The notes beneath the pieces were generated by a model. It was not told the origin of the DNA. It worked only from the letters and a program-made list of their open reading frames with translations, and ran no database searches. A DNA stretch of 64,000 nt from Hydrogenophaga sp. GTDB taxonomy: Bacteria; Pseudomonadota; Gammaproteobacteria; Burkholderiales; Burkholderiaceae_C. The translations under genes were made by a program, and so were the position numbers. The DNA lies in the NCBI RefSeq assembly GCF_030158645.1, contig NZ_JAOASO010000162.1, forward strand, positions 1-64,000, read 5' to 3'. This document shows positions 53,415 through 62,337 of this stretch, piece by piece (the first letter of the stretch is position 1; every line of letters starts with the position of its first letter).

Positions 53415-55361
53415 TCAGGCCGCGGCTTTCACCGGCGCAAATGTCTTGGCATCACCCAGCTTCAGCGTCGCGCTGACCGAGCCGCTGCGCCCGTCTTCGA
53501 ACTTCACCTGGGTCTCGATGTACTGCTCGGTCTTGCCGCTGTAGAGCGCGTCGACCAGCGCGGCATAACGCTCGCTGATGAAGCCCCGGCGCACCTTGTT
53601 CGTTCGGGTGAGTTCGCCATCGTCGGCGTCCAGCTCCTTGTGCAGCACGAGGAAGCGGCTGATCTGGCTGCCGGCGAGCAGCTCGTCGCGGCTCAGGTCG
53701 GCGTTGACCTTCTCCACGCAGTCGCGGATGAGTTCGTACACCTCCGGCTTCTGCGCCAGATCGGTGTAGCCGGCATAGGAAAGATTGCGCCGCTCTGCCC
53801 AGTTGCCCACGGCCTCGAAGTCGATATTGAGCATCACGCACACGCGCTCGCGCTTGTCGCCCAGTGCCACGGCTTCCTTGATGTACGAGAAGAACTTGAG
53901 CTTGTTCTCCACGTACTTGGGCGCGAACATGGCGCCATCGTGCACGCCACCCATGATGCGGCCCACGTCTTTCACGCGGTCGATGATCTTGAGGTGGCCC
54001 GAGGCATCGATGAAGCCGGCGTCGCTCGTGTGGTACCAGCCGTCGGGCGTGAGCACCTCGGCGGTGGCGCTCGGGTTTTTGTAGTAGCCCTTGAGCAGGC
54101 CGGGCGACTTCACGAGGATTTCGCCGCTCTCGCTCAGCTTGATTTCCACGCCCTCGCAGGGCACGCCCACGGTGTCGGCGCGCGCCTCGTGGTCGGGCTG
54201 CAGGCACACGAACACCGCGGTCTCGGTGGAGCCGTAGAGCTGCTTGAGGTTGATGCCGATGGAGCGGTAGAAGCTGAAGAGGTCGGGGCCGATGGCTTCA
54301 CCGGCGGTGTAGGCCACGCGCACGCGGCTCATGCCGAGGTTGTTGCGCAGCGGGCCGTAGACCAGCCAGTCACCGAGCTTGTATTTGAGGGCGTCCACCA
54401 GCCCGATGGGCTTGCCGTCCATGCGGGTGGGGCCCACGCGGCGGGCCACGTCCATGAAGTAATGGAACATGCCGCGCTTGAGCGAGCCCGCGTCTTCCAT
54501 GCGGATCATCACGCTCGTGAGCAGACCTTCGAACACGCGCGGAGGTGCGAAGTAATAGGTGGGGCCGACTTCTTTCAGATCGATGGTGACCGTGGCGCCC
54601 GACTCGGGGCAGTTCACGACGTAGCCGGCCACCAGCCACTGCGCATAGGAAAAGATGTTCTGCCCGATCCAGGCGGGCGGCATGTAGGCCAGCACCTCAT
54701 CGGCGGGGGTGAGCTTGTCGAAACGCGCGCCCACGTCGGCGCGGTTGATCAGCGTGTGGTGGGTGTGCACCACCCCCTTGGGGTTGCCGGTGGTGCCGCT
54801 GGTGAAAAACATGGCGGCCACGTCGCCGGGTTGGCACGCCGCCACCTGCTCGCGAAACAACTGCGGATGGGCCTTTGCGTGCACCTGACCGGCCGCAATG
54901 AGCTCTTCAATCCCACCCAGGCCGGGCTGGTCGTAATTGCGCAGGCCACGCGGGTCGTCGTAGTAGATGTTGGAGAGCTGCGGGCACTGCCCGCGGATTT
55001 CCAGCATCTTGTCGACCTGCTCCTGGTCTTCCACCACACAAAACCGGACGTCGGCGTTGTTGATCGGGAAAACGCATTCACCCCCCACCGCGTCCTGGTA
55101 GAGCGGGATGGGGATGGCACCGAGCGATTGCGCCGCCAGCATGGTGGCGTAGAGGCGGGGCCGGTTGGCGCCGATCACCACCATGTGTTCACCGCGGCGC
55201 AGACCGGCCTGGTGCAAACCGCACGACAGCGCTTCGACCAGCCGGGCCATGTCGGCCCAGGTGGTGGTCTGCCAGATGCCGTATTCCTTCTCGCGCATCG
55301 CCGGGGCGCCGGGGCGGCGCTGGGCGTGGTCCAGCAACAGCTGGGGGAACGTCGTTTGCAT
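53415..55361 (-). CDS. Long-chain acyl/aryl-CoA synthetase (FadD15-type)
   Basis: A 648-residue AMP-forming ligase of the long acyl-CoA synthetase type seen in FadD15 and in ligases coded with Liv transporters. Motifs: AMFFTSGTTGNPKGVVHTHH (ATP loop), LKQLYGSTETAVFVCLQPDH (adenine site), WYHTSDAGFIDASGHLKIID (motif with the ribose-binding Asp) and IMGGVHDGAMFAPKYVE. Start at 55361 follows GGAGA; the frame runs open upstream into the promoter region without homology. As first gene of the cluster it is probably co-expressed with the transporter and would trap the imported acid as a CoA ester. Confidence 0.88.
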   Translation of the reverse strand: MQTTFPQLLLDHAQRRPGAPAMREKEYGIWQTTTWADMARLVEALSCGLHQAGLRRGEHMVVIGANRPRLYATMLAAQSLGAIPIPLYQDAVGGECVFPINNADVRFCVVEDQEQVDKMLEIRGQCPQLSNIYYDDPRGLRNYDQPGLGGIEELIAAGQVHAKAHPQLFREQVAACQPGDVAAMFFTSGTTGNPKGVVHTHHTLINRADVGARFDKLTPADEVLAYMPPAWIGQNIFSYAQWLVAGYVVNCPESGATVTIDLKEVGPTYYFAPPRVFEGLLTSVMIRMEDAGSLKRGMFHYFMDVARRVGPTRMDGKPIGLVDALKYKLGDWLVYGPLRNNLGMSRVRVAYTAGEAIGPDLFSFYRSIGINLKQLYGSTETAVFVCLQPDHEARADTVGVPCEGVEIKLSESGEILVKSPGLLKGYYKNPSATAEVLTPDGWYHTSDAGFIDASGHLKIIDRVKDVGRIMGGVHDGAMFAPKYVENKLKFFSYIKEAVALGDKRERVCVMLNIDFEAVGNWAERRNLSYAGYTDLAQKPEVYELIRDCVEKVNADLSRDELLAGSQISRFLVLHKELDADDGELTRTNKVRRGFISERYAALVDALYSGKTEQYIETQVKFEDGRSGSVSATLKLGDAKTFAPVKAAA

Positions 55362-55460
55362 GTTGTGTCTCCTGGAGCCGATCGGTTCGCCGGCGTCTGA
55401 CGTGTCCCGCACAGGACACCGTTTGATGGAGGCCATCGTAGGACTTCGTTTGACGCCATG

Positions 55461-55478
55461 TTGTCCGTACGACGACAA
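55461..55478. promoter_or_regulatory. Candidate Crp/Fnr-type operator
   Basis: TTGTC, eight bases, GACAA in the divergent spacer between the ligase gene and the Crp/Fnr gene, 100 bases before the first and 55 before the second. Arm spacing differs from the classical TGTGA-N6-TCACA. Confidence 0.4.
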
Positions 55479-55533
55479 TCGCGGGTGAATCCTGTTAGGA
55501 CTTTCCCCTACAGGCTGGCGCCTGGACACCGAC

Positions 55534-56268
55534 ATGAGCCCCTTCACGCCCCACCGCTCCGGCAACGATCTGCGCGACCGCGCCCGTGCGCCCACCGAAG
55601 CCGAACTGGCCGAGATTCCCTGGCTTGAGCGGCTGTCTGCGGTGGAGCGGGCCCGGGCCGAAGACGCCCTGCTGGTGGGCGACGCCGACGCGGGCGACTT
55701 CATCTGCCGTTTCGGCCGGCCGGTGACGTACTGGTTCGGTCTGGTGGACGGCCTGCTCAAAATGAGCAACGACGATTCACAAGGCCCGGTGGTCACCTTC
55801 ACCGGTGTGGCGCCGGGCGGGTGGTTCGGCGAAGGCACCGTGCTCAAGCACGAGCAGTACCGCTACAACATCCAGGCCCTGCGCAAGAGCCGCGTGGCCG
55901 GCCTGCCGGTGGAGACGTTCGACTGGCTGCTCGACCACTCGATCGGCTTCAACCGGTTTGTGATGCACCAGCTCAACGAGCGCCTGGGTCAATTCATCGC
56001 GGCGCGCGAGATCGACCGCCTGAACAGCCCCGACCTGCGCGTGGCGCGCAACCTGGCGTCGTTGTTCCACCCCTTGCTCTCGCCCAACGTGGGTGGCGTG
56101 CTGCGCATCACCCAGCAGGAACTGGCTTATCTGGTGGGCCTGTCGCGCCAGCGCACCAACGAGGCCCTGACCACGCTGGCCGCCAAAGGCTGGATCCGCG
56201 TGGAATACGGCGGTTTGCGTGTGCTGGATCTGGCCGCGCTTCGTTCGGGTGTACTTGATGAGGGATGA
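55534..56268 (+). CDS. Crp/Fnr-family regulator
   Basis: A 244-residue regulator: a cyclic-nucleotide-binding-fold domain (residues about 30-150, with [20 protein letters not shown] where cAMP would bind) and a winged helix near the C-terminus ([20 protein letters not shown]). The phosphate-cassette region [19 protein letters not shown] lacks the Arg-Ser-Ala trio of true Crp, and there are no Fnr-type N-terminal cysteines, so the effector is something else, possibly an acyl-CoA or aromatic. It is divergent from the ligase-Liv operon and is the natural candidate to control it. Confidence 0.87.
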   Translation: MSPFTPHRSGNDLRDRARAPTEAELAEIPWLERLSAVERARAEDALLVGDADAGDFICRFGRPVTYWFGLVDGLLKMSNDDSQGPVVTFTGVAPGGWFGEGTVLKHEQYRYNIQALRKSRVAGLPVETFDWLLDHSIGFNRFVMHQLNERLGQFIAAREIDRLNSPDLRVARNLASLFHPLLSPNVGGVLRITQQELAYLVGLSRQRTNEALTTLAAKGWIRVEYGGLRVLDLAALRSGVLDEG

Positions 56269-56275
56269 TCGACCC

Positions 56276-57478
56276 ATGACCACCGACAAACCCGCCCGCA
56301 CGCTCAAGCTCACCCCGGGCGCAGCACAGAAAAAACCCGCCGACCCGTTCGCCCCGCGGCGAGCGCCGGTGCGCCCGCCCGGGCCGGCCCGCGCCAAGAG
56401 CGTGTCGGCCTCCGCCCCCAAGCCGCCGCGTGAACCTTCGAAGCCCTACGGCGCGCAGCGAGGTGGCCCCGAAGGTGATCGCAACGAACGCCCGCGCCAC
56501 AGCGCAGACCGCCCACGCTCGGGCGCAGCCGCCGTCCCGCGCGGCGACGACCGTGGCTGGAGCGAACGCCCGGCGCCGCGCCGCGCCGACGACCGTTTTG
56601 CAGCGCCTGAGCGCCCACAGCGCAGCGCGCCAGCCGCACCGCGCCCGCCCCAGCACCGGCCCGACCTGGCCCGCGTGGGCAACGTGCGCGGCGAGATCCG
56701 CCTGAACAAACGCATGGCCGACCTCGGCCTGTGCTCGCGACGTGAGGCCGACGAATGGATCGCGCGCGGCTGGGTGATGGTCAACGGTGAACCCGCCGTG
56801 ATGGGCATGCCGGTGGCGCCCGACGCGCAGGTCGAGGTGCTGCCGCAGGCGCGCCACCAGCAGGCCGGGCAGGTCACCATCCTGCTCAACAAGCCGGTGG
56901 GCTATGTGAGTGGCCAGCCCGAAGATGGGCACGAGGCCGCGGCCACGCTGATCGGCGCGCCCAGCCAGTGGCGCGGCGACGCCAAGAACCCGGCCGATGG
57001 CCGCCGTTTTGCGCCCGAGCACACACGCGGTCTGGCCCCGGCAGGTCGACTCGACATCGACTCCACCGGCCTGCTCGTGCTCACGCAGGACGGCCGTGTG
57101 GCGCGCACGCTGATCGGCGAGAGCAGCGGCGTGGAAAAAGAATACCTGGTGCGCGTGCAGTTCGCGCCCAACGGCCCGATGGGCGCAGGGGTGATTGCCG
57201 AGAACGTGCAGGCCATCTTTCCGCCGCACCAGCTGGCCCGGCTGCGCCACGGTCTGAGCCTGGACGACCAGCCTTTGAAGCCCGCGCAGGTCGAGTGGCA
57301 GAACCCGGAGCAGTTGCGCTTTGTGCTGGTGGAGGGCAAGAAGCGCCAGATCCGCCGCATGTGCGAGCAGGTGGGCTTGCACGTGGTGGGTTTGAAGCGG
57401 GTGCGCATCGGGCAGGTGGTGCTGGGCAACCTGCCGGTGGGGCAGTGGCGGTACTTGCGGGCCGACGAGGGCTTCTGA
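56276..57478 (+). CDS. 23S rRNA pseudouridine synthase, RluF/RsuA type
   Basis: A 400-residue RNA-modifying enzyme. The first 140 residues are a disordered Arg/Pro-rich extension (for example [18 protein letters not shown]), next an S4 RNA-binding domain ([20 protein letters not shown]), then the catalytic domain with the nucleophile Asp in [18 protein letters not shown] and [20 protein letters not shown]. RluF (U2604) is the closest functional match by the S4-plus-RsuA pattern, but RsuA and RluB/E relatives cannot be excluded. The start at 56276 has GAGGG upstream; another ATG at 56258 overlaps the regulator gene. Confidence 0.87.
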   Translation: MTTDKPARTLKLTPGAAQKKPADPFAPRRAPVRPPGPARAKSVSASAPKPPREPSKPYGAQRGGPEGDRNERPRHSADRPRSGAAAVPRGDDRGWSERPAPRRADDRFAAPERPQRSAPAAPRPPQHRPDLARVGNVRGEIRLNKRMADLGLCSRREADEWIARGWVMVNGEPAVMGMPVAPDAQVEVLPQARHQQAGQVTILLNKPVGYVSGQPEDGHEAAATLIGAPSQWRGDAKNPADGRRFAPEHTRGLAPAGRLDIDSTGLLVLTQDGRVARTLIGESSGVEKEYLVRVQFAPNGPMGAGVIAENVQAIFPPHQLARLRHGLSLDDQPLKPAQVEWQNPEQLRFVLVEGKKRQIRRMCEQVGLHVVGLKRVRIGQVVLGNLPVGQWRYLRADEGF

Positions 57479-57581
57479 GCCTCCAGGTTTCGCTGCGAGA
57501 CCTCGCCGGGACATCGGCGCGAATCCCGAGCAAGCCGATCTCTTTCACGCAAAAGGTGGGACACCGGGGCCACAATGCCCC

Positions 57582-58853
57582 ATGACCCGCGCCAAACCCT
57601 CCACCACCCGACAGGCCGTGCTGCGCCACCTGCGGCCCAGCGACCTTCAAGCCGCGGTTCGGCTGGCCACGCAGGCCACCACCGGCGTGATCGGCATCGC
57701 CGAGGGGGTGCACCAGTCGGTGCGCCGCAAGCTGGGCCTGTCGGCAGGCACCGAGCCCGACCGCACGGGGGGGTTCACCGGTCAGATCTACCGCGGCATC
57801 CGTGGCGTCACCGAACTGGTCGGCCATGGGCTGGACGGGGCGCTCGCCACCCTGCTGCCGCTGCTGGACGACCCCTCCACGCACCCCGAAGCCTCGCCGG
57901 GACGCGAAGCCGTGCTGGCCGCGCTCAACGGCGTGATGGGCGACCGCCTGCTGGCGCAGGACAACCCCCTGGCCCAGCGCATGGAACTGCGCCTGGCCGG
58001 ACAAGCTTTGCCGATGGAACGCCCCGCGCCCTTGCGCGAGCGGCTGGCGGGCGCCTCGCCCCACCTGCTGCTGCTGGCCCACGGCCTGTGCATGAACGAC
58101 ACGCAGTGGCTGCGCAACGGCCACGACCACGGTGCCCATCTGTCCCAGGCGCTGGGCTGCACGCCGGTTTACCTGCGCTACAACAGCGGGCTGCACACCT
58201 CCATCAATGGCCGCGAACTTGCCGGTCAGCTCGAACGCCTGGTGGTCCAGTGGCCCGCCATCGAGTCCATCACCGTGCTGGGCCACAGCATGGGCGGTTT
58301 GCTCGCGCGTGCGGCCGTGTTCTACGGCCGCCAGATGGGCCATCGCTGGCCCGCACAGCTCAAGCACCTGGTGTTTCTGGGCACGCCGCACCACGGCGCG
58401 CCGCTGGAGCGCGCGGGCCACGGGGTGGACGTGTTGCTCGCCGCCTCGCCTTTCACCTTGCCGTTCACGCGCCTGGGCATGCTGCGCAGCGCCGGCATCA
58501 CCGACCTGCGCCACGGCCATGTGCTGGACGACGACTGGCAGGGCAGGGGCCGGTTCGACTCCCCGCACGACCACCGCGTGCCGCTGCCCTTGCCCGAGGG
58601 TGTGGCCTGCTTCGCCGTGGCCGCCACGCTGGCGCCCCAGCGCGGGCTGCTGGCCGACCGCCTCACGGGCGACGGCCTGGTGCCCTTGCGCAGCGCGCTG
58701 GGTCAGCACGACGAGGCCGCGCGCCGGTTGGTGTTTGCCAAGGACAGCCAGCGCACGGTCTACCGCACCGGGCATCTGGAGCTGCTCTCCAGCCCGGTGG
58801 TGGCGCAGCAGCTGGTGCAGTGGTTGGCACCATCGGTGGTGGAAGTCGACTGA
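57582..58853 (+). CDS. PGAP1/lipase-like alpha/beta hydrolase
   Basis: A 423-residue protein. The C-terminal two thirds is an alpha/beta hydrolase: oxyanion region LLLAHGLCMNDTQWLRNG, nucleophile elbow VLGHSMGGLLARAA, then FLGTPHHGAPLERAG, and likely acid and base in LTGDGLVPLRSA and YRTGHLELLSSP. The N-terminal 130 residues are helical (LQAAVRLATQATTGVIGIAE) with no signal peptide. It belongs to the esterase/lipase proteins resembling PGAP1 or PHB-depolymerase-adjacent hydrolases; the substrate is unknown. It stands between the pseudouridine synthase and htpG genes on the same strand. Confidence 0.85.
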   Translation: MTRAKPSTTRQAVLRHLRPSDLQAAVRLATQATTGVIGIAEGVHQSVRRKLGLSAGTEPDRTGGFTGQIYRGIRGVTELVGHGLDGALATLLPLLDDPSTHPEASPGREAVLAALNGVMGDRLLAQDNPLAQRMELRLAGQALPMERPAPLRERLAGASPHLLLLAHGLCMNDTQWLRNGHDHGAHLSQALGCTPVYLRYNSGLHTSINGRELAGQLERLVVQWPAIESITVLGHSMGGLLARAAVFYGRQMGHRWPAQLKHLVFLGTPHHGAPLERAGHGVDVLLAASPFTLPFTRLGMLRSAGITDLRHGHVLDDDWQGRGRFDSPHDHRVPLPLPEGVACFAVAATLAPQRGLLADRLTGDGLVPLRSALGQHDEAARRLVFAKDSQRTVYRTGHLELLSSPVVAQQLVQWLAPSVVEVD

Positions 58854-58871
58854 GGTCCACACCCGGCGCGG

Positions 58872-58898
58872 CTTGAAATCGCCGCGCCCGCCCATAAT
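58872..58898 (+). promoter_or_regulatory. Sigma-32 heat-shock promoter of htpG
   Basis: CTTGAAA, 12 bases, CCCATAAT: seven of seven matches to the RpoH -35 and a near-perfect -10 at suitable spacing, 57 bases before the htpG ATG. Confidence 0.87.
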
Positions 58899-58954
58899 TC
58901 CGCCTCGCGACCGCCCCTCCAGGGCTTCCCCGTCTTTCTTTTTCACGAACTCCC

Positions 58955-60817
58955 ATGAGCAAACAAACCCTGTCGTTCCAGGCCGAGGTGGCGCAGCTGC
59001 TGCACCTGGTCACCCATTCGCTGTACTCCAACCCCGACATCTTTTTGCGCGAGCTGGTTTCCAACGCATCGGACGCCTGCGACAAGCTGCGGTTTGAAGG
59101 CCTGAACAACGCCGCCTTGTTTGAAGACGCGCCCAACCTCGACGTGCGCGTGGCCTTCGACACCGAGGCCCGCACCATCACCATCACCGACAACGGCATC
59201 GGCATGAGCGCGCAGGAGGCCATCGACCACCTGGGCACCATCGCCAAGAGCGGCACCAAGGATTTCATGGGCCGCCTCAGTGGCGACCAGAAACAGGACG
59301 CCCAGCTCATCGGCCAGTTCGGCGTGGGCTTCTACTCGGGCTTCATCGTGGCCGACAAGATCACGGTGGAAAGCCGCCGCGCCGGCTTGCCAGCCGCCGA
59401 GGGCGTGCGCTGGGTCAGTGGCGGCACGGGTGACTTCGAGGTGGAGACCATCGAGCGCGCCGCGCGCGGCACCAGCGTCATCCTGCACCTGCGCGAGGAT
59501 GCGGGCGACTACCTCGACCGCTGGAAGCTCAAGTCCATCATCGCCAAGTACTCCGACCACATCAGCCTGCCCATCCTGATGCAGAAAGAGGAATGGGACG
59601 CCGAGAAGAGCGCGTATGTGAAGCAGGACGAGTGGGAAGCGGTGAACTCGGCCAACGCGCTGTGGGCGCGCAGCAAGAAGGACATCAGCGACGAGCAGTA
59701 CGCCGAGTTCTACAAGAACCTGAGCTACGACACCCAGGCCCCGCTGGCCTGGAGCCACAACCGGGTCGAGGGCAGCACCGAATACACCCAGTTGCTCTTC
59801 ATTCCGGCCAAGGCGCCGCAGGACCTCTGGAACCGCGACCGCAAGGCCGGCATCAAGCTGTATGTGAAGCGCGTGTTCATCATGGACGAGGCCGAGGCGC
59901 TCATGCCGGCCTACCTGCGCTGGGTCAAGGGCGTGGTGGATTCGGCCGACCTGCCGCTCAACGTGAGCCGCGAACTGCTGCAGGAAAGCCGCGACGTGAA
60001 GGCGATCCGCGAAGGCAACACGCGCCGCGTGCTGGCCATGCTGGACGAGATGAGCAAGGACGTGGAGAAGTACACCGGCTTCTACGCCGAGTTCGGCGCG
60101 GTGCTCAAGGAAGGCCTGGGCGAAGACTTCGCCAACCGCGACAAGCTGGCCAAGCTGCTGCGTTTTGCCAGCACCGCCGGCAGCGAGCTGACCTCGCTGG
60201 CCGACTACAAGACCCGCATGAAGGACGGCCAGGCCACGATTTACTTCATCACCGCCGACAGCCTGGCCGCGGCGAAAAACAGTCCGCAGCTGGAGGTGTT
60301 CCGCAAGAAGGGCATCGAGGTGCTCCTGATGACCGACCGCGTGGACGAGTGGGCCTTGAGCTTCCTCACCGAGTTCGATGGCACGCCGCTGCAAAGCGTG
60401 GCCAAGGGCGCGGTGGATCTGGGCAGTCTGCAGGACGAGGATGAAAAGAAGGCCGCCGAAGCCGCTGCGGAAGTCTTCAAGCCGGTGCTGGAGCGCCTGA
60501 AGGACAGCCTGAAAGACAAGGCCAAGGATGTGCGTGTGACCTCGCGGCTGGTGGATTCGCCGGCCTGTCTGGTGGTGGAAGACGGTGACCTGTCCACGCA
60601 ACTGGCGCGCATGCTCAAGCAGGCCGGCCAGCCCGCGCCCGATGTCAAGCCCATCCTGGAGGTGAACGCCGAGCACGCGCTGGTGAAGAAGCTGGAGACC
60701 AGCGAACACTTCGACGACCTGGCCCACATCCTGTTTGACCAGGCGCTACTGGCGGAAGGCGGGTTGCCGGACGACCCGGCGGCTTATGTCAAGCGGGTGA
60801 ACAGCCTCTTGATTTGA
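58955..60817 (+). CDS. htpG: Hsp90 chaperone HtpG
   Basis: A 620-residue cytoplasmic Hsp90. The N-terminal GHKL ATPase is complete: [17 protein letters not shown] with the catalytic Glu, [20 protein letters not shown], and the [15 protein letters not shown] lid motif. The middle domain ([19 protein letters not shown] with the ATP-sensing Arg) and C-terminal dimerisation domain ([18 protein letters not shown]) follow at normal spacing. The protein assists folding of client proteins under stress. A clear sigma-32 promoter explains heat induction. It is followed by a separate signalling operon. Confidence 0.97.
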   Translation: MSKQTLSFQAEVAQLLHLVTHSLYSNPDIFLRELVSNASDACDKLRFEGLNNAALFEDAPNLDVRVAFDTEARTITITDNGIGMSAQEAIDHLGTIAKSGTKDFMGRLSGDQKQDAQLIGQFGVGFYSGFIVADKITVESRRAGLPAAEGVRWVSGGTGDFEVETIERAARGTSVILHLREDAGDYLDRWKLKSIIAKYSDHISLPILMQKEEWDAEKSAYVKQDEWEAVNSANALWARSKKDISDEQYAEFYKNLSYDTQAPLAWSHNRVEGSTEYTQLLFIPAKAPQDLWNRDRKAGIKLYVKRVFIMDEAEALMPAYLRWVKGVVDSADLPLNVSRELLQESRDVKAIREGNTRRVLAMLDEMSKDVEKYTGFYAEFGAVLKEGLGEDFANRDKLAKLLRFASTAGSELTSLADYKTRMKDGQATIYFITADSLAAAKNSPQLEVFRKKGIEVLLMTDRVDEWALSFLTEFDGTPLQSVAKGAVDLGSLQDEDEKKAAEAAAEVFKPVLERLKDSLKDKAKDVRVTSRLVDSPACLVVEDGDLSTQLARMLKQAGQPAPDVKPILEVNAEHALVKKLETSEHFDDLAHILFDQALLAEGGLPDDPAAYVKRVNSLLI

Positions 60818-60930
60818 TCGAGTGACCCCCGGACGGAGGGCGGGGGGTTGGTTGACTACACTGTGCCCCGGGGGTTCTTCCAGGGACAGGGCACTGCCCC
60901 GGTTCCTCAACACAGTCAACCGGTCCTACC

Positions 60931-62337
60931 GTGTACCTTCAGCGTCCATTCGATCACGTCGTCACCTTCCGCAACAGCCAGGGCGAGAGCGCTCGCGGAA
61001 CCCTGACCAGCCTGCAGCGCCGCTCTCTGGTGATGGAGATCTACAACCCGTACTCCATCGTGCAGGTCAGCGAGGTGCTCGGCGAGCTGACCATCCGCTC
61101 CGGCGACAGCAACCTCTACAAGGGCAAGGCGGTGGTGGTGAGCCTGCTCAACACCGGGCTCATGGCGGTGGTGTCGGTGGCACTCATCGACGAGTGGTCC
61201 GACCTCAACGCGATTCGCGGCGACGTCAGCAAGGTGCATGACGAGGCCATGCGTTTTGTCGCCGATTGGGAGTCGCGCTTCAAGGTCAAACAGAGCTACC
61301 AGGTCACGATCAGCGAATTCCGCGCTTTTCTCGCCGAGACCGCCCGCTGGGCGGACCAGGCAGACATGTCATCTGTCTTGCCCCGTGAAGCAGATGGGCG
61401 ACTGCGATCCGATGTCTTCGACGAGCTTGCCGAGCCGATCATGAAGAAGGGCGCAGAGTATTTCGTCTGGCTGGAGGAAGAGGGCTCGCGCATACCGGAA
61501 GAAGATGCCGTTGCCCACCGCAACTTTGCGCAGACGGCGCTGCACCCGTTGCTGTTGCGGGCGCCTTTCGTGTACCGAACCTTTGCCAAGCCGCTGGGGT
61601 ACGCTGGCGACTACGAGATGGTCAATCAGATCCTGGCCGATCCGCGTCAGGGCAACAGCACCTATTTCCAGATCATCAACGCCTTTTTCCTGAAGGCGGC
61701 GGTCGCGCAGGCGCACCGCAACCGGATCGACATTCTGGTCGAATACCTGGGCCGCGTTGCTGCCGATGCAAAGCAGGCGGGGCGCAAGGCGCGTGTGCTC
61801 AACGTCGCCTGCGGGCCCGCAGTCGAGATTCAGCGCTTCATCGCGTCAGATCCCAACGCCGAGAGCCTGTCATTCACCCTCCTGGACTTCAGTGAGCCTA
61901 CGTTGGAATACACCCGGTCCTGCATTGAGCGCGCGGGCAAAGAGGGTGGAAAGAAGGTCGAGGTCGAGTACGTGCAGGAGTCCGTGCACCAATTGCTCAA
62001 GAGGGCGTCCAAGCGCGAGGACGGGCTGGATGAAGGTGTCTTCGATTTCGTCTACTGCGCGGGACTCTTTGACTACCTCTCCGACAAGGTCTGCTCACGG
62101 TTGCTGGAGTACTTCGTCGCGCGAACACGTCCGGGTGGCTTGGTGATGGTCACCAACGTTCATTCGTCCAATCCCCAGAAGAATGTGATGGAGCATCTCC
62201 TGGAGTGGCATCTCATTTACCGCGACGAGGCTGGCCTCGAAGCGGTGTTGCCGCCGCTGCGAGAAGAGACCCGCCTTTTCACGGACGCCACGGGCGTCAA
62301 TGTCTTTGCCGAGTTCCGCGTCCCGGGGTCGACGTGA
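60931..62337 (+). CDS. SAM methyltransferase, PhcB-like, with N-terminal PilZ-like domain
   Basis: A 468-residue protein beginning at a GTG. Residues 1-90 form a beta-rich domain resembling PilZ/YcgR-N segments (VTFRNSQGESARGTLTSLQR). A helical middle leads to a class I SAM-dependent methyltransferase domain whose motif I is VLNVACGPAVEI (residues 289-300), with LLDFSEPTLEYTRSC for the ribose-binding acid and FDFVYCAGLFDYLSD for motif IV. This C-terminal layout is that of the Ralstonia PhcB protein, which methylates a 3-hydroxy fatty acid to make a quorum-sensing signal. The next two genes are a membrane kinase and a response regulator, as in phcBSR. The ribosome site is weak. Confidence 0.8.
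   Translation: MYLQRPFDHVVTFRNSQGESARGTLTSLQRRSLVMEIYNPYSIVQVSEVLGELTIRSGDSNLYKGKAVVVSLLNTGLMAVVSVALIDEWSDLNAIRGDVSKVHDEAMRFVADWESRFKVKQSYQVTISEFRAFLAETARWADQADMSSVLPREADGRLRSDVFDELAEPIMKKGAEYFVWLEEEGSRIPEEDAVAHRNFAQTALHPLLLRAPFVYRTFAKPLGYAGDYEMVNQILADPRQGNSTYFQIINAFFLKAAVAQAHRNRIDILVEYLGRVAADAKQAGRKARVLNVACGPAVEIQRFIASDPNAESLSFTLLDFSEPTLEYTRSCIERAGKEGGKKVEVEYVQESVHQLLKRASKREDGLDEGVFDFVYCAGLFDYLSDKVCSRLLEYFVARTRPGGLVMVTNVHSSNPQKNVMEHLLEWHLIYRDEAGLEAVLPPLREETRLFTDATGVNVFAEFRVPGST

Noticed and set aside
60850-60930. TTGACT as a -35 box of the Phc-like operon
   Set aside because: No acceptable -10 box at 16-18 bases; the downstream DNA is GC-rich, so the promoter was left unassigned.
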